DNA of 8,402 nt from Kitasatospora phosalacinea (GTDB lineage: Bacteria > Actinomycetota > Actinomycetes > Streptomycetales > Streptomycetaceae), in the NCBI RefSeq assembly GCF_000716545.1, contig NZ_JNWZ01000119.1:1-8402 (forward strand). Direction: 5' to 3'. The translations under genes were made by a program, and so were the position numbers. Every line of letters begins with the position of its first letter. Within the stretch, counting starts at the first letter, position 1. The notes under the pieces are model-generated. The model searched no databases and was not told the origin of the DNA. It saw nothing but the letters and a program-made list of their open reading frames with translations. Of this stretch, positions 1 to 7,459 are shown one piece after another.

Positions 1-13
1 GCGCGGGGCCTTT

Positions 14-36
14 GGGGTGGGGTGCGGGCGGGCGGG
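14..36 (+). repeat. G-quadruplex-type G-run cluster upstream of cmk
   Basis: Five runs of three or four G separated by one to three bases, in the form G4-T-G4-TGC-G3-C-G3-C-G3. This satisfies the usual four-tract G-quadruplex pattern with very short loops on the plus (coding) strand. It lies about 100 bases before the chosen cmk start. In DNA this rich in G and C such runs can arise by chance, so function is inference only. Confidence 0.4.
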
Positions 37-132
37 CCGTTCCGGGGGGTGGTGGACGGCCGGACCGGGGGTGGCCGGGCGTCCATTAACCTTGAGGGTG
101 AGTCCTTGTGCCGTGAGAGAGAGGTTCGCCCC

Positions 133-849
133 GTGGACAGTGTCGACCGAGCGTCGAACAGCCCGGTCGTCGTCGCCATCGACGGACCTTCGGGGTCCGG
201 GAAGTCGACCGTTTCCCGGGCGGTGGCCGCGCGGCTGGGGTTGAGCTTCCTGGACACCGGCGCGATGTACCGGGCGATGACCTGGTGGATGCTCGCCAAC
301 GGGGTGGACGTCGAGGACGCGGAGGCGGTGGCCGTCGCCTGCGGGAAGCCGGTGATCGTGTCCGGGACGGACGCGGCCGGGCCGACCATAACGGTGGACG
401 GGCAGGACGTGTCCGGGCCGATCCGCGGCCCCGAGGTGACCGGCAAGGTGAGCGCCGTGGCGGCCGTCCCGGCGGTGCGGGCGCGGCTGGTGGAGTTGCA
501 GCGCGGCTGCGCCTCGCACGCCGAGCGCGGCATCGTCGCCGAGGGCCGGGACATGGGCTCGGTGGTGTTCCCGAACGCCACCGTGAAGGTGTTCCTGACC
601 GCGTCCGAGCGGGCCCGGGCCGAGCGCCGGGCCGCGGAGCTGCGGGCGAAGGGCGTGGACGAGGCGACCATCACCGCGATGGCCGCCGACCTGGCCCGCC
701 GGGACGCCGCGGACTCCTCGCGGCGGACCGCCCCGCTGACCCAGGCCGCCGACGCGGTGCTGGTGGACACCAGCGAACTCACCCTCGACCAGGTGATCGA
801 CACGATCACCGCCCTGGTCGAGCAGAAGGCGGGCCTGACCGCCGCCTGA
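133..849 (+). CDS. cmk: Cytidylate kinase (CMP/dCMP kinase)
   Basis: Phosphorylates CMP and dCMP with ATP in the cytoplasm, recycling pyrimidine nucleotides for RNA, DNA and phospholipid precursors. The 238-residue product has the P-loop GPSGSGKS at residues 18-25, the DTGAMYRAMT segment at 41-50, the family signature GRDMGSVVFP at 138-147 (usually GRDIGTVVFP), and the RRDAADSSRRTAP lid/CMP-binding segment at about 189-201. Length matches the short (about 225-240 aa) bacterial Cmk family. I chose GTG at 133 because a purine-rich GAGAGAGAGG ends 8 bases before it and the P-loop then falls near residue 20, as usual. The open frame continues upstream to 22 but that part is G-rich and unlike any Cmk. 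It is followed by der on the same strand after a 128-base gap, a pairing common in actinobacteria. Conserved metal/nucleotide residues all appear intact. Confidence 0.95.
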   Translation: MDSVDRASNSPVVVAIDGPSGSGKSTVSRAVAARLGLSFLDTGAMYRAMTWWMLANGVDVEDAEAVAVACGKPVIVSGTDAAGPTITVDGQDVSGPIRGPEVTGKVSAVAAVPAVRARLVELQRGCASHAERGIVAEGRDMGSVVFPNATVKVFLTASERARAERRAAELRAKGVDEATITAMAADLARRDAADSSRRTAPLTQAADAVLVDTSELTLDQVIDTITALVEQKAGLTAA

Positions 850-882
850 TCGGCAGGACGTACGGCAGGGACTGATTCATCC

Positions 883-924
883 GACCGCGCGAGATCCGCG
901 CGGTCCGCGCTGCCCACCGGGCAG
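883..924 (+). other. Two tandem hairpins in the cmk-der gap
   Basis: A perfect 9-bp stem (GACCGCGCG at 883-891, CGCGCGGTC at 897-905, 5-base loop) is followed five bases later by a 6-bp stem (CTGCCC at 910-915, GGGCAG at 919-924, loop ACC). There is no T-run after either. They could attenuate or protect the cmk-der transcript, or terminate cmk in the U-less manner common in actinomycetes. Structure is visible; role is inference. Confidence 0.5.
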
Positions 925-977
925 GTACGCACGGCACGCCCCTGGGAAGGGCCGGGCCGGGAAACGGAAAACGGAAC

Positions 978-2432
978 ATGAGCAACGACACCACCGCCCA
1001 CCACGGCGAGCTGGGCGACGCCGAGTACGCAGAGTTCCTGGCGCTGGCCGCCGAGGAGGGCTTCGACGTCGACGAGATCGACGCCGACCTGGAGGGCCAC
1101 GGCCCGCTGCCGGTGCTGGCCGTCGTCGGCCGCCCGAACGTCGGCAAGTCGACCCTGGTCAACCGCATCATCGGCCGCCGCGAGGCGGTCGTCGAGGACC
1201 GCCCCGGCGTCACCCGCGACCGGGTCAGCTACGAGGCGATGTGGGCCGGGCGCCGGTTCAAGGTCCTGGACACCGGCGGCTGGGAGATCGACGTCCTGGG
1301 CCTCGACGCGATGGTCGCCGCCCAGGCCGAGCTGGGCATCGAGCAGGCCGACGCGGTGCTGTTCGTGGTGGACGCCACCGTCGGCGCCACCGACACCGAC
1401 GACGCCCTGGTCCGGCTGATCCGCCGCTCCGGCAAGCCCGTGGTGCTGTGCGCCAACAAGGTCGACGGCCCGTCCACCGAGGCCGAGGCCGCGTACCTGT
1501 GGTCGCTCGGCCTGGGCGAGCCGCACCCCGTCTCCGCGCTGCACGGCCGCGGCTCCGGCGACCTGCTGGACGCCGTCCTGGAGGTGCTGCCGGAGGCCCC
1601 GCCGCAGCTGTTCGGCGACGGCCTGGCCCCCGGCGGCCCGCGCCGGGTCGCGCTGATCGGCCGACCGAACGTCGGCAAGTCCAGCCTGCTGAACAAGGTG
1701 GCGGGCGAGGACCGGGTGGTCGTCAACGAGCTGGCCGGCACCACCCGCGACCCGGTCGACGAGCTGATCGAACTCGGCGGCAAGACCTGGAAGTTCATCG
1801 ACACCGCGGGCATCCGCCGCCGGGTCCACCTGACCTCCGGCGCGGACTACTACGCCTCGTTGCGCACCTCCGCCGCGCTCGACAAGGCCGAGGTCGCGGT
1901 CGTGCTGGTCGACGCCAGCGAGACGCTCGCCGAGCAGGACACCCGGATCATCTCGATGGCCGTCGAGGCCGGGCGCGCCGTGGTCATCGCCTACAACAAG
2001 TGGGACCAGCTGGACGAGGAGCGCCGCTTCTACCTGGAGCGCGAGATCGAGCGCGACCTCGTGCAGGTGCAGTGGGCGCCCCGGGTGAACGTCTCGGCGA
2101 AGACCGGGCGGCACATGGAGAAGCTCGTCCCGGCGATCGAGACCGCGCTGGCCGGCTGGGAGACCCGCATCCCGACCGCCCGCCTGAACGCCTTCCTCGG
2201 CGAGCTGGTCGCCGCGCACCCGCACCCGATCCGCGGCGGCAAGCAGCCGCGCATCCTGTTCGGCACCCAGGCGGGCACCCGTCCGCCGCGGTTCGTGCTG
2301 TTCGCCTCCGGCTTCCTGGAGGCGGGCTACCGCCGCTTCGTCGAGCGCCGGCTGCGCGAGGAGTTCGGCTTCGTGGGCACCCCGATCTCGATCTCGGTCC
2401 GGGTCCGGGAGAAGCGCAGCAAGAAGAAGTAG
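978..2432 (+). CDS. der: Ribosome biogenesis GTPase Der (EngA)
   Basis: Tandem-GTPase factor that acts in the cytoplasm on maturation of the 50S ribosomal subunit; essential in most bacteria. The 484-residue protein has an acidic N-terminal extension of about 43 residues typical of actinobacterial Der. G domain 1 has GRPNVGKS at 51-58, PGVTRD at 76-81, DTGGW at 98-102 and NKVD at 160-163. G domain 2 has GRPNVGKS at 228-235, AGTTRD at 253-258, DTAG at 275-278 and NKWD at 340-343. A C-terminal KH-like RNA-binding domain covers about 395-478 and ends in a basic tail (REKRSKKK). All GTP-binding motifs are intact. The ATG at 978 has only a weak Shine-Dalgarno (GGAAAA about 7 bases upstream), but the extension it includes matches what I know of Streptomyces Der. 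It is probably partly co-transcribed with cmk and ends just before a strong hairpin. Confidence 0.97.
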   Translation: MSNDTTAHHGELGDAEYAEFLALAAEEGFDVDEIDADLEGHGPLPVLAVVGRPNVGKSTLVNRIIGRREAVVEDRPGVTRDRVSYEAMWAGRRFKVLDTGGWEIDVLGLDAMVAAQAELGIEQADAVLFVVDATVGATDTDDALVRLIRRSGKPVVLCANKVDGPSTEAEAAYLWSLGLGEPHPVSALHGRGSGDLLDAVLEVLPEAPPQLFGDGLAPGGPRRVALIGRPNVGKSSLLNKVAGEDRVVVNELAGTTRDPVDELIELGGKTWKFIDTAGIRRRVHLTSGADYYASLRTSAALDKAEVAVVLVDASETLAEQDTRIISMAVEAGRAVVIAYNKWDQLDEERRFYLEREIERDLVQVQWAPRVNVSAKTGRHMEKLVPAIETALAGWETRIPTARLNAFLGELVAAHPHPIRGGKQPRILFGTQAGTRPPRFVLFASGFLEAGYRRFVERRLREEFGFVGTPISISVRVREKRSKKK

Positions 2433-2438
2433 CGGACG

Positions 2439-2485
2439 AGGAAGGGGAGGGGCCGCGGACACCGTCCGCGGCCCCTCCCCTTCCT
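2439..2485. terminator. Bidirectional 22-bp hairpin terminator between convergent genes
   Basis: Left arm 2439-2460 and right arm 2464-2485 pair perfectly over 22 bp with a 3-base loop (ACC), plus one further G-U pair outside. It begins 7 bases after the der stop codon and ends 18 bases beyond the stop codon of the opposing gene, so it can serve both transcripts. There is no U-tract on either strand, as is usual for actinomycete terminators. Confidence 0.85.
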
Positions 2486-2503
2486 TCTCCTCCGACGTGC
2501 CCG

Positions 2504-3160
2504 TCAGGCGTCCCGGCCCGGGGGCAGCGACAGCACCGAGCGGTGCCGCCCGCCCGAGGTGCCGCCGCCCGGGGCGCCGAGGTAGCCGGTGGCCACCCAG
2601 CCCTGCCCGTTGGCCTGCGCGGCGGAGGTCTGGGCGGGCATGAACTGCGGGGCGCCCGCGCCCTGCCCGGCGTACGTCTCGAACGACTGGTGCTGCTGCG
2701 GGTACGCCAGGGCGGTCGGGCGGTCGGCGGCCTCCCGGGCGGTCTGGGCGGACTGCGGCTGCGGTTCGCGGACCGCGAAGCCGGTGAACTTCATCCCTTC
2801 CTCGCCGGAGCGGTCGCCGGGCAGCGCCCGGAACATCCGCCGGTACTCGGAGTACAGCGTGTCGTAGATCGGGGTGGCCGACACCGGGTGCTCGGCGTCG
2901 TACGACGGGCGCATGTTCGGGATCGACCGGCCGGCGCCGCCGGGGCCGGACTGGGCGGAGGGACGGCCGGGGGACGCGAGGTCGTAGCTGTACACGTAGG
3001 AGCCAACGAGCGAGACGGGCTTCGGATGCGGGGGCGCGGTGCCCAGTCCTATCCCGGTCGGAGCGTCCGGGCCCTGCTCAACGGTGGCCCGGGCGGCCGG
3101 AATTGACGTGGTGTCGGGGGAGTCCTCGGTGGCGGCCGGGTCGTTCACGGGGTCGGTCAT
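2504..3160 (-). CDS. Conserved hypothetical protein, mostly disordered with TPIYD core
   Basis: I do not recognise a named family with certainty. The 218-residue product is rich in Pro, Gly, Ser, Ala and Gln and looks disordered outside a central block at about residues 79-130. That block contains SIPNMRPSYDAEHP, then TPIYDTLYSEYRRMFRALPGDRSGEE, and then a short hydrophobic stretch (MKFTGFAV). Similar TPIYD-containing proteins occur among Streptomyces hypothetical proteins, from memory. There is no signal peptide and no membrane segment, so it is probably cytoplasmic. ATG at 3160 is preceded by GGGGG with 7-base spacing and lies 14 bases downstream of the stop of the preceding minus-strand gene, which implies an operon. 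An open frame continues upstream (to 3610) but overlaps the other gene and is a shadow. The gene ends 18 bases before the shared der terminator. The cell process is unknown. Confidence 0.75.
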   Translation of the reverse strand: MTDPVNDPAATEDSPDTTSIPAARATVEQGPDAPTGIGLGTAPPHPKPVSLVGSYVYSYDLASPGRPSAQSGPGGAGRSIPNMRPSYDAEHPVSATPIYDTLYSEYRRMFRALPGDRSGEEGMKFTGFAVREPQPQSAQTAREAADRPTALAYPQQHQSFETYAGQGAGAPQFMPAQTSAAQANGQGWVATGYLGAPGGGTSGGRHRSVLSLPPGRDA

Positions 3161-3174
3161 CGGCGCGCCCCCGC

Positions 3175-4044
3175 TCAGGTGCCGGCCAGCGGGAGCATGC
3201 CGGCGGCGAGCAGGCCGTGGGCGGCGGCCCGGTCCATGGCGATCCGCAGCAGGTCCTCGCGGGGCTGGCGGCCGATGGTGCCGGCCGGCACCGCGTACAT
3301 GATCACCTCGGACTTGCGGGCCGCCGCGGCCCGCCAGCCCGGGGTGACCTGGAGCGGCTGGTGGGCCTGCCACCAGGCGGCCGAGCCGCCGGTCGCCGAG
3401 GGCTGCAGGATCGCGTGCAGCTGCCCCATCGCCATCAGCACCGACCAGCCGGCCCGCGGCCGGGCGGGCGCCTGGTTGACGTCCTGGACGATCTGGAAGC
3501 CGTGCTCGGTCAGCAGCGAGAGGAACTGGTCCTCGCCGAGGGCGCTGCCCGGGCGGCCGACCGGGCCGGTCGGCTCGACCACCAGCGCGGCGTGCTGGGT
3601 GTCGCCGCACAGCACGATGCCGCAGGTCACGCCGAGCACCGCCGGCTGCGGCTGGCCGGGCGGGGCGGTCGGCGGGGCGGTGATCGGCTCCGGGATGCGC
3701 ACCTCGACCGCCGGTTGCGGCTCGACCTGCGCGGGCACCACCGCCTGCGCGGGCACCGCGGCGTCCGCCCCCTGGCTGATCGACTCGACGGCGCCGCGCA
3801 GTTGCTGCTCGTCCACCGGCACCACCTGGGACGGCACGCAGCGGGCGTGCGCGAAGGCCAGCACCGCGGTCTCCTCGCCGACGAACAGGACGGTGCTGGT
3901 GGGCTCGCGCAGCGAGTCGCCCGGTTGTCGGCAGGAGGTGCAGTCGTAGGCGTCGGGCGCGTGGGCACCCGCGAGCAGGCTCTCGGCCTCGTCGTCGCCG
4001 ATCTCGGCGCGTACGTCCTCGCTCACCTCAAGCATGCGCGGCAC
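3175..4044 (-). CDS. Conserved hypothetical protein with putative C2HC metal site
   Basis: Function unknown. The 289-residue product has an N-terminal domain with Cys35-x2-Cys38 and His66-x2-Cys69, spaced so that the four residues could bind one zinc ion. A Pro/Ala/Gln/Val-rich linker follows at about 98-135. A C-terminal alpha/beta-looking domain (about 136-289) has two further cysteines (VTCGIVLCGD), a tryptophan-rich stretch (SAAWWQAHQPLQVTPGW) and a C-terminal helix ending in AGMLPLAGT. No signal peptide or membrane segment is visible. The start is GTG at 4044, supported by GAGGAG (4052-4057) at 7-base spacing; the ATG at 4035 would be 16 bases from that site. It is the first gene of a two-gene minus-strand unit with the 218-aa gene 14 bases downstream, and it diverges from rpfA across a 639-base region. 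I considered SseB-like and rejected it for lack of clear signature. Confidence 0.8.
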   Translation of the reverse strand: MPRMLEVSEDVRAEIGDDEAESLLAGAHAPDAYDCTSCRQPGDSLREPTSTVLFVGEETAVLAFAHARCVPSQVVPVDEQQLRGAVESISQGADAAVPAQAVVPAQVEPQPAVEVRIPEPITAPPTAPPGQPQPAVLGVTCGIVLCGDTQHAALVVEPTGPVGRPGSALGEDQFLSLLTEHGFQIVQDVNQAPARPRAGWSVLMAMGQLHAILQPSATGGSAAWWQAHQPLQVTPGWRAAAARKSEVIMYAVPAGTIGRQPREDLLRIAMDRAAAHGLLAAGMLPLAGT

Positions 4045-4216
4045 TTAAAGACTCCTCGTTCGCCCTGGCGTTCCGGGCGCTCGTTCCGGTGCCCCCGGGC
4101 GGGACGCCCCGGGCGGTCGGCACCGGGAGCACCGACCGCCATTACCAACGGGAGGTTGTGGCTGGGGTCACGGGTGAGCGGTCGGGCGACGGGATTTGCG
4201 CGGCTTCTGATAACTC

Positions 4217-4245
4217 TGTGTATACGTAGTGATGCATTCTGTCGA
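4217..4245 (-). promoter_or_regulatory. Candidate promoter for the minus-strand hypothetical operon
   Basis: Read on the minus strand, TCGACA (4240-4245) resembles a -35 box (five of six match TTGACA) and is followed after 17 bases by TACACA (4217-4222), with an overlapping TATACA (4219-4224). Transcription from here would give a leader of roughly 165 bases before the GTG at 4044. The -10 is imperfect, so this is tentative. Confidence 0.3.
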
Positions 4246-4248
4246 TGC

Positions 4249-4264
4249 TGTGCCCGAGCTCACA
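4249..4264. promoter_or_regulatory. Crp-like binding site upstream of rpfA
   Basis: TGTGC-CCGAGC-TCACA fits the Crp/Rv3676 consensus TGTGA-N6-TCACA at nine of ten defined positions. It lies in the AT-rich core upstream of the rpfA leader. cAMP-receptor protein control of rpfA is established for Mycobacterium tuberculosis and reported for Streptomyces, so the position makes sense. The centre is about 52 bases upstream of the start expected from the TATGGT -10 candidate at 4297-4302. Binding is inferred from the match alone. Confidence 0.6.
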
Positions 4265-4286
4265 CGGGCTGAACTGTGGCCGGGGT

Positions 4287-4300
4287 CATATCCGCATATG
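4287..4300. promoter_or_regulatory. 14-bp AT-rich palindrome overlapping a -10-like hexamer
   Basis: CATATCCGCATATG is self-complementary at 12 of 14 positions. It overlaps TATGGT (4297-4302), which matches the TAnnnT form of a sigma-70-type -10. It could be an operator for an unknown regulator over the upstream rpfA promoter. There is no recognisable -35, which would be consistent with an activator-dependent promoter downstream of the Crp-like site. Evidence is sequence symmetry and position only. Confidence 0.35.
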
Positions 4301-4380
4301 GTTTGATCTTGGAAAAAGTGGATGAAACGGACATTTGTTTTCGATTGGCATGATCGATACCGCCGGTAACGCCGCTTTGA

Positions 4381-5457
<1,077 letters not shown>

Positions 5458-5461
5458 CCCA

Positions 5462-5502
5462 CCCCCGGAAGCACCGCTTCCCCGGGATCACCCGCTGATC
5501 CC
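5462..5502 (+). terminator. Overlapping alternative hairpins just after rpfA
   Basis: GGAAGC/GCTTCC (5467-5472/5476-5481), extendable by CCC/GGG across a 2x2 internal loop (5462-5464/5484-5486), starts four bases after the rpfA stop codon. GGGATC/GATCCC (5484-5489/5497-5502) shares the GGG with it, so the extended form of the first and the full second stem exclude each other. They probably protect or help terminate the rpfA mRNA together with the next stem. Confidence 0.5.
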
Positions 5503-5515
5503 ACCCTGTCGGCGT

Positions 5516-5550
5516 GAAGCCGCCACCCCCGGCCGTGGGGTGGCGGCTTC
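5516..5550 (+). terminator. rpfA terminator, perfect 14-bp stem
   Basis: GAAGCCGCCACCCC (5516-5529) pairs perfectly with 5537-5550 around a 7-base loop. It lies 58 bases after the rpfA stop and has no U-tract, which is normal for this group. It should separate rpfA from the second Rpf gene, which has its own promoter. Confidence 0.8.
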
Positions 5551-5715
5551 CGCCGTTCCCGGGCCGTGGGACCTCCGCGCGGGCCCGTGGGAGCCGCCCG
5601 GGCCGCCGCGGAGGCCGCTGAGGGCCATTTGACGGGCCGTGAGGGGTTGTGGGGGGTTGCGGGGGCCGCCACCCGGTCGGCGGCGCCCGGAGGGTGGCGC
5701 GGCGGGCGCCGTGCG

Positions 5716-5727
5716 TAGCGTCGGGGG
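5716..5727 (+). promoter_or_regulatory. -10 box of a probable leaderless promoter
   Basis: TAGCGT (5716-5721) matches the TAGnnT form of the actinomycete -10 and is followed by only six bases before the ATG at 5728. This is the arrangement expected when transcription starts at or next to the start codon. No clear -35 is visible 17-18 bases upstream. TA dinucleotides are rare in this very GC-rich stretch, which adds weight. Confidence 0.5.
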
Positions 5728-6087
5728 ATGCGGACACCTCGCTCGTGCGGACGGCGGCTGGTCGTGCTCGGCCTGCTGCTCCCCGCCACCGTCGCCCTGA
5801 CCGCCGGTACACCCGCCGCCGCCCGCCAGGCCGCGCCCGACCCGGTGTGGGACCGGCTCGCCGCCTGCGAGAGCGGCGGCGACTGGCAGGCCGACACCGG
5901 CAACGGCTACTACGGGGGCCTGCAGATCTGGCCGCCCACCTGGCGGGAGGCGGGCGGCCTGCGCTACGCCGACCGGCCCGACCACGCCGGTCGGCGCCAG
6001 CAGATCACCGTCGGCGAGGAGATCCTGCGCAGACAGGGCTGGAACGCCTGGGCCTGGTGCGCGCGGGAGATCGGCGTGCTGGAGTAG
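5728..6087 (+). CDS. Small secreted Rpf-like muralytic protein, Rpf domain only
   Basis: Second resuscitation-promoting factor, 119 residues. It has a signal peptide (basic RRL at 9-11 region, hydrophobic 11-27, likely cleavage around AAA at 30-32) and then a minimal Rpf domain to the C-terminus. Catalytic Glu48 sits in CESGGDW, with NGYYGGLQI at 59-67 and Cys47/Cys111 as the probable disulfide. No LysM or linker, so it should be a freely diffusing enzyme unlike RpfA. ATG 5728 is chosen because the signal peptide begins there and a TAGCGT -10 box six bases upstream suggests a leaderless transcript; GGGGG directly abuts the ATG and is too close to work as a Shine-Dalgarno. It lies 270 bases after rpfA and probably arose by duplication. 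It ends 18 bases before the stop of the convergent DUF4865-type gene. In S. coelicolor nomenclature it may correspond to rpfC, but I am not sure enough to assign the symbol. Confidence 0.9.
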   Translation: MRTPRSCGRRLVVLGLLLPATVALTAGTPAAARQAAPDPVWDRLAACESGGDWQADTGNGYYGGLQIWPPTWREAGGLRYADRPDHAGRRQQITVGEEILRRQGWNAWAWCAREIGVLE

Positions 6088-6105
6088 CCGGACGGGCGGT
6101 GGTGG

Positions 6106-6711
6106 TCACCAGACCCGGCCCTCGGGCAGGGCGGACAGCTCCGGGGCGGACAGGTGGGGCACCCCGAAGACCGCCGCCGCCGGGTCGTCCTGCGGGGCGG
6201 ATCCCCAGAGGACGAAGCGCAGCAGTTCCCAGCGGCTCGGGTCGAGGGCCAGCACGGCCGTGTGCACCCCGGGGTGACGGGCCAGCTCGCGCAGCCGCTC
6301 CACCTCGCGGTCCACGTGCGCGGCCGGGGTCGCCGGGTCCTGCCCGACCGGGACGGCGGTCAGTCGGCGGGTCGCGGCGGACGGGGCGGGGACGTCGGCG
6401 CGGGCCGGGCCGGAGAAGTGCGCCAGGACGGTCCAGTGGTGGACGGCCGGGCGCCCGAAGTCCCGGACGATGTTCTCGAACCCGCCGCCGCCGACCAGGA
6501 AGCGGCCCGCCTCGCCGTCCGAGCGCCACACGTACAGCGGCGCGTACTGGTTGACCGGCGAGCCGTCGGTGCCGCGCTCGCGCAGCAGCCAGGCCTTGAA
6601 ACCGAGGCCCGGGCGGTCGTCCAGGAGCGGGGCGCCGACCTCGATCCGGCGGCGGATGACGTCCAGGTCGTAGTCGGCGGGCAGGGTGATCTCGTACTGC
6701 TTGGCGAGCAC
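6106..6711 (-). CDS. DUF4865 family protein
   Basis: Resembles DUF4865 proteins: N-terminal segment with YEITLPADYDLDVIRRRIE at residues 6-24, then LLDDRPGLGFKAWLLRE at 29-45, and QYAPLYVW at about 55-62, followed by GFENIVRDFGRP. The biochemical role of the family is not established to my knowledge; members are often found beside transcription regulators and look like small alpha/beta (ferredoxin-like barrel) proteins. The 201-residue product has no signal peptide or membrane segment. The start is GTG at 6711 with GGAAGGA (6721-6727) nine bases upstream. It is the third gene of the minus-strand MBL-like/TetR/DUF4865 cluster, separated from the TetR gene by 77 bases that contain a 28-bp tandem repeat. 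Its 3' end converges on the small rpf gene with 18 bases between and no visible terminator. Confidence 0.8.
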   Translation of the reverse strand: MLAKQYEITLPADYDLDVIRRRIEVGAPLLDDRPGLGFKAWLLRERGTDGSPVNQYAPLYVWRSDGEAGRFLVGGGGFENIVRDFGRPAVHHWTVLAHFSGPARADVPAPSAATRRLTAVPVGQDPATPAAHVDREVERLRELARHPGVHTAVLALDPSRWELLRFVLWGSAPQDDPAAAVFGVPHLSAPELSALPEGRVW

Positions 6712-6727
6712 GGCGGTGCGTCCTTCC

Positions 6728-6790
6728 GGTGGTCGGTCGGCCGGGTTGTCAGCCGGGTGGTCGGTCGGCCGGTCGGCCGGTCGGGTGGTC
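6728..6790 (-). repeat. 28-bp tandem repeat between the TetR and DUF4865 genes
   Basis: GGTGGTCGGTCGGCCGG (plus-strand reading) occurs at 6728-6744 and again, identical, at 6756-6772; a third copy starts on the same 28-base period at 6784 (GGTGGTC) and then diverges inside the TetR stop region. The remaining 11 bases of each unit differ. The GGCCGG cores are self-complementary. It fills nearly the whole gap between the two genes. Confidence 0.75.
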
Positions 6791-7397
6791 AGGCGGGGCG
6801 GGGCCGGGCGAGCAGGGTGATCAGGCCGGTGACCGCCTGGTCGAACGGGTCGGTGTCGCCGGCCGCGCGGGCCAGCACGTAGCCGCCCTGGAGCACGGCG
6901 ACCACGGTCGCGGCGGTGACGGACGGGTCGACCGACGGCGGCAGCTCCCCGTTCGCCCGGCCCTCCGCCAGCACCTCCGCGAGGCGGCCGCGCAGCCAGC
7001 CGAGGGTCTGCTCGACCGGGGCGCGCAGCACCGGGTCGGCCATCACGTCCGGATCCTGGGTGAGCCGGCCGATCGGACAGCCGCGCAGCACGTCGCGCTC
7101 GCGGCGCAGGTACGCGGTGACCCGCTCGACCGCGGTGCCCGGGCCGGACAGCAGCCCGTCCGCGCGGGCGCGCAGTTCCCCGGCGGTGCGGGTGATCGCG
7201 GCGAGCGCGAGTTCCGGCTTGCCGGCGAAGTGGTGGTACATGCTGCCCTGCCCGGCGCCGGCCCGCTGCTGGATGGCCCTGGGGCTGGTGCCGGTGTAGC
7301 CGCGCTCCCAGAGCAGGTCCCGGGTGGCTTCGACGAGGCGGTCCGCGGTGCCGGCGCGCGGGCCGCCTTCCGCGTCCGTGTTCACGGTGACGTTCAC
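6789..7397 (-). CDS. TetR-family transcriptional regulator
   Basis: DNA-binding repressor of about 202 residues. The N-terminal helix-turn-helix covers about residues 17-63: ADRLVEATRDLLWERGY, then TSPRAIQQRAGAGQGSMYHHFAGKPEL, which is the usual TetR signature (..GxGSxYxHFxxK..). The C-terminal part (about 70-202) is the variable ligand-binding and dimer domain, with a single Cys in RGCPIGRL. I chose GTG at 7397, because TACAGT (minus strand, 7404-7409) lies six bases upstream as a -10 box, so the mRNA would be leaderless. An in-frame ATG at 7412 lies inside the operator, lacks a Shine-Dalgarno and would add five residues. A 22-bp palindrome in the promoter implies autoregulation. It lies between the MBL-like gene (upstream, 62-base gap) and the DUF4865-type gene. 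The ligand is unknown. Confidence 0.92.
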   Translation of the reverse strand: MNVTVNTDAEGGPRAGTADRLVEATRDLLWERGYTGTSPRAIQQRAGAGQGSMYHHFAGKPELALAAITRTAGELRARADGLLSGPGTAVERVTAYLRRERDVLRGCPIGRLTQDPDVMADPVLRAPVEQTLGWLRGRLAEVLAEGRANGELPPSVDPSVTAATVVAVLQGGYVLARAAGDTDPFDQAVTGLITLLARPRPA

Positions 7398-7403
7398 GGC
7401 AGC

Positions 7404-7432
7404 ACTGTACATACCAGTAGGTACAGCGGGAA
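7404..7432 (-). promoter_or_regulatory. TetR gene promoter with embedded operator palindrome
   Basis: On the minus strand a TTCCCG hexamer (7427-7432, weak -35) and TACAGT (7404-7409, -10) are exactly 17 bases apart. The interval 7405-7426 is a palindrome with outer arms CTGTAC and GTACAG; its two 11-base half-sites, CTGTACATACC and CTGTACCTACT, agree at nine positions. The palindrome therefore fills the spacer and most of the -10, the classical position for a TetR-family operator that blocks its own transcription. Confidence 0.7.
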
Positions 7433-7459
7433 ACGGGAGTGAGCGGGCGTCAGGCGTCG

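Noticed and set aside
82..97. TTAACCTTGAGG resembling a SoxR/MerR-type site upstream of cmk
   Set aside because: The dyad is incomplete and no suitable spaced promoter surrounds it; TAACCT (87-92) as a cmk -10 also lacks a -35.
1241..3106. Plus-strand 621-codon open frame across der and beyond
   Set aside because: Arg/Gly/Pro-rich frame-shifted reading of der; it crosses the der terminator and an opposing gene.
3161..3610. Upstream extension of the TPIYD protein to 3610
   Set aside because: Overlaps the preceding gene in another frame and is Arg/Pro-rich; ATG 3160 directly after that gene's stop is better.
3175..4044. SseB-like (serine sensitivity) identity for the C2HC protein
   Set aside because: Considered because of size and general look, but no SseB signature stretch is recognisable, and the Cys/His module is not part of that family as I know it.
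3103..4272. Plus-strand 389-codon open frame opposite the C2HC gene
   Set aside because: Low-complexity shadow with no ribosome-binding site; the minus-strand frame has the coherent protein and Shine-Dalgarno.
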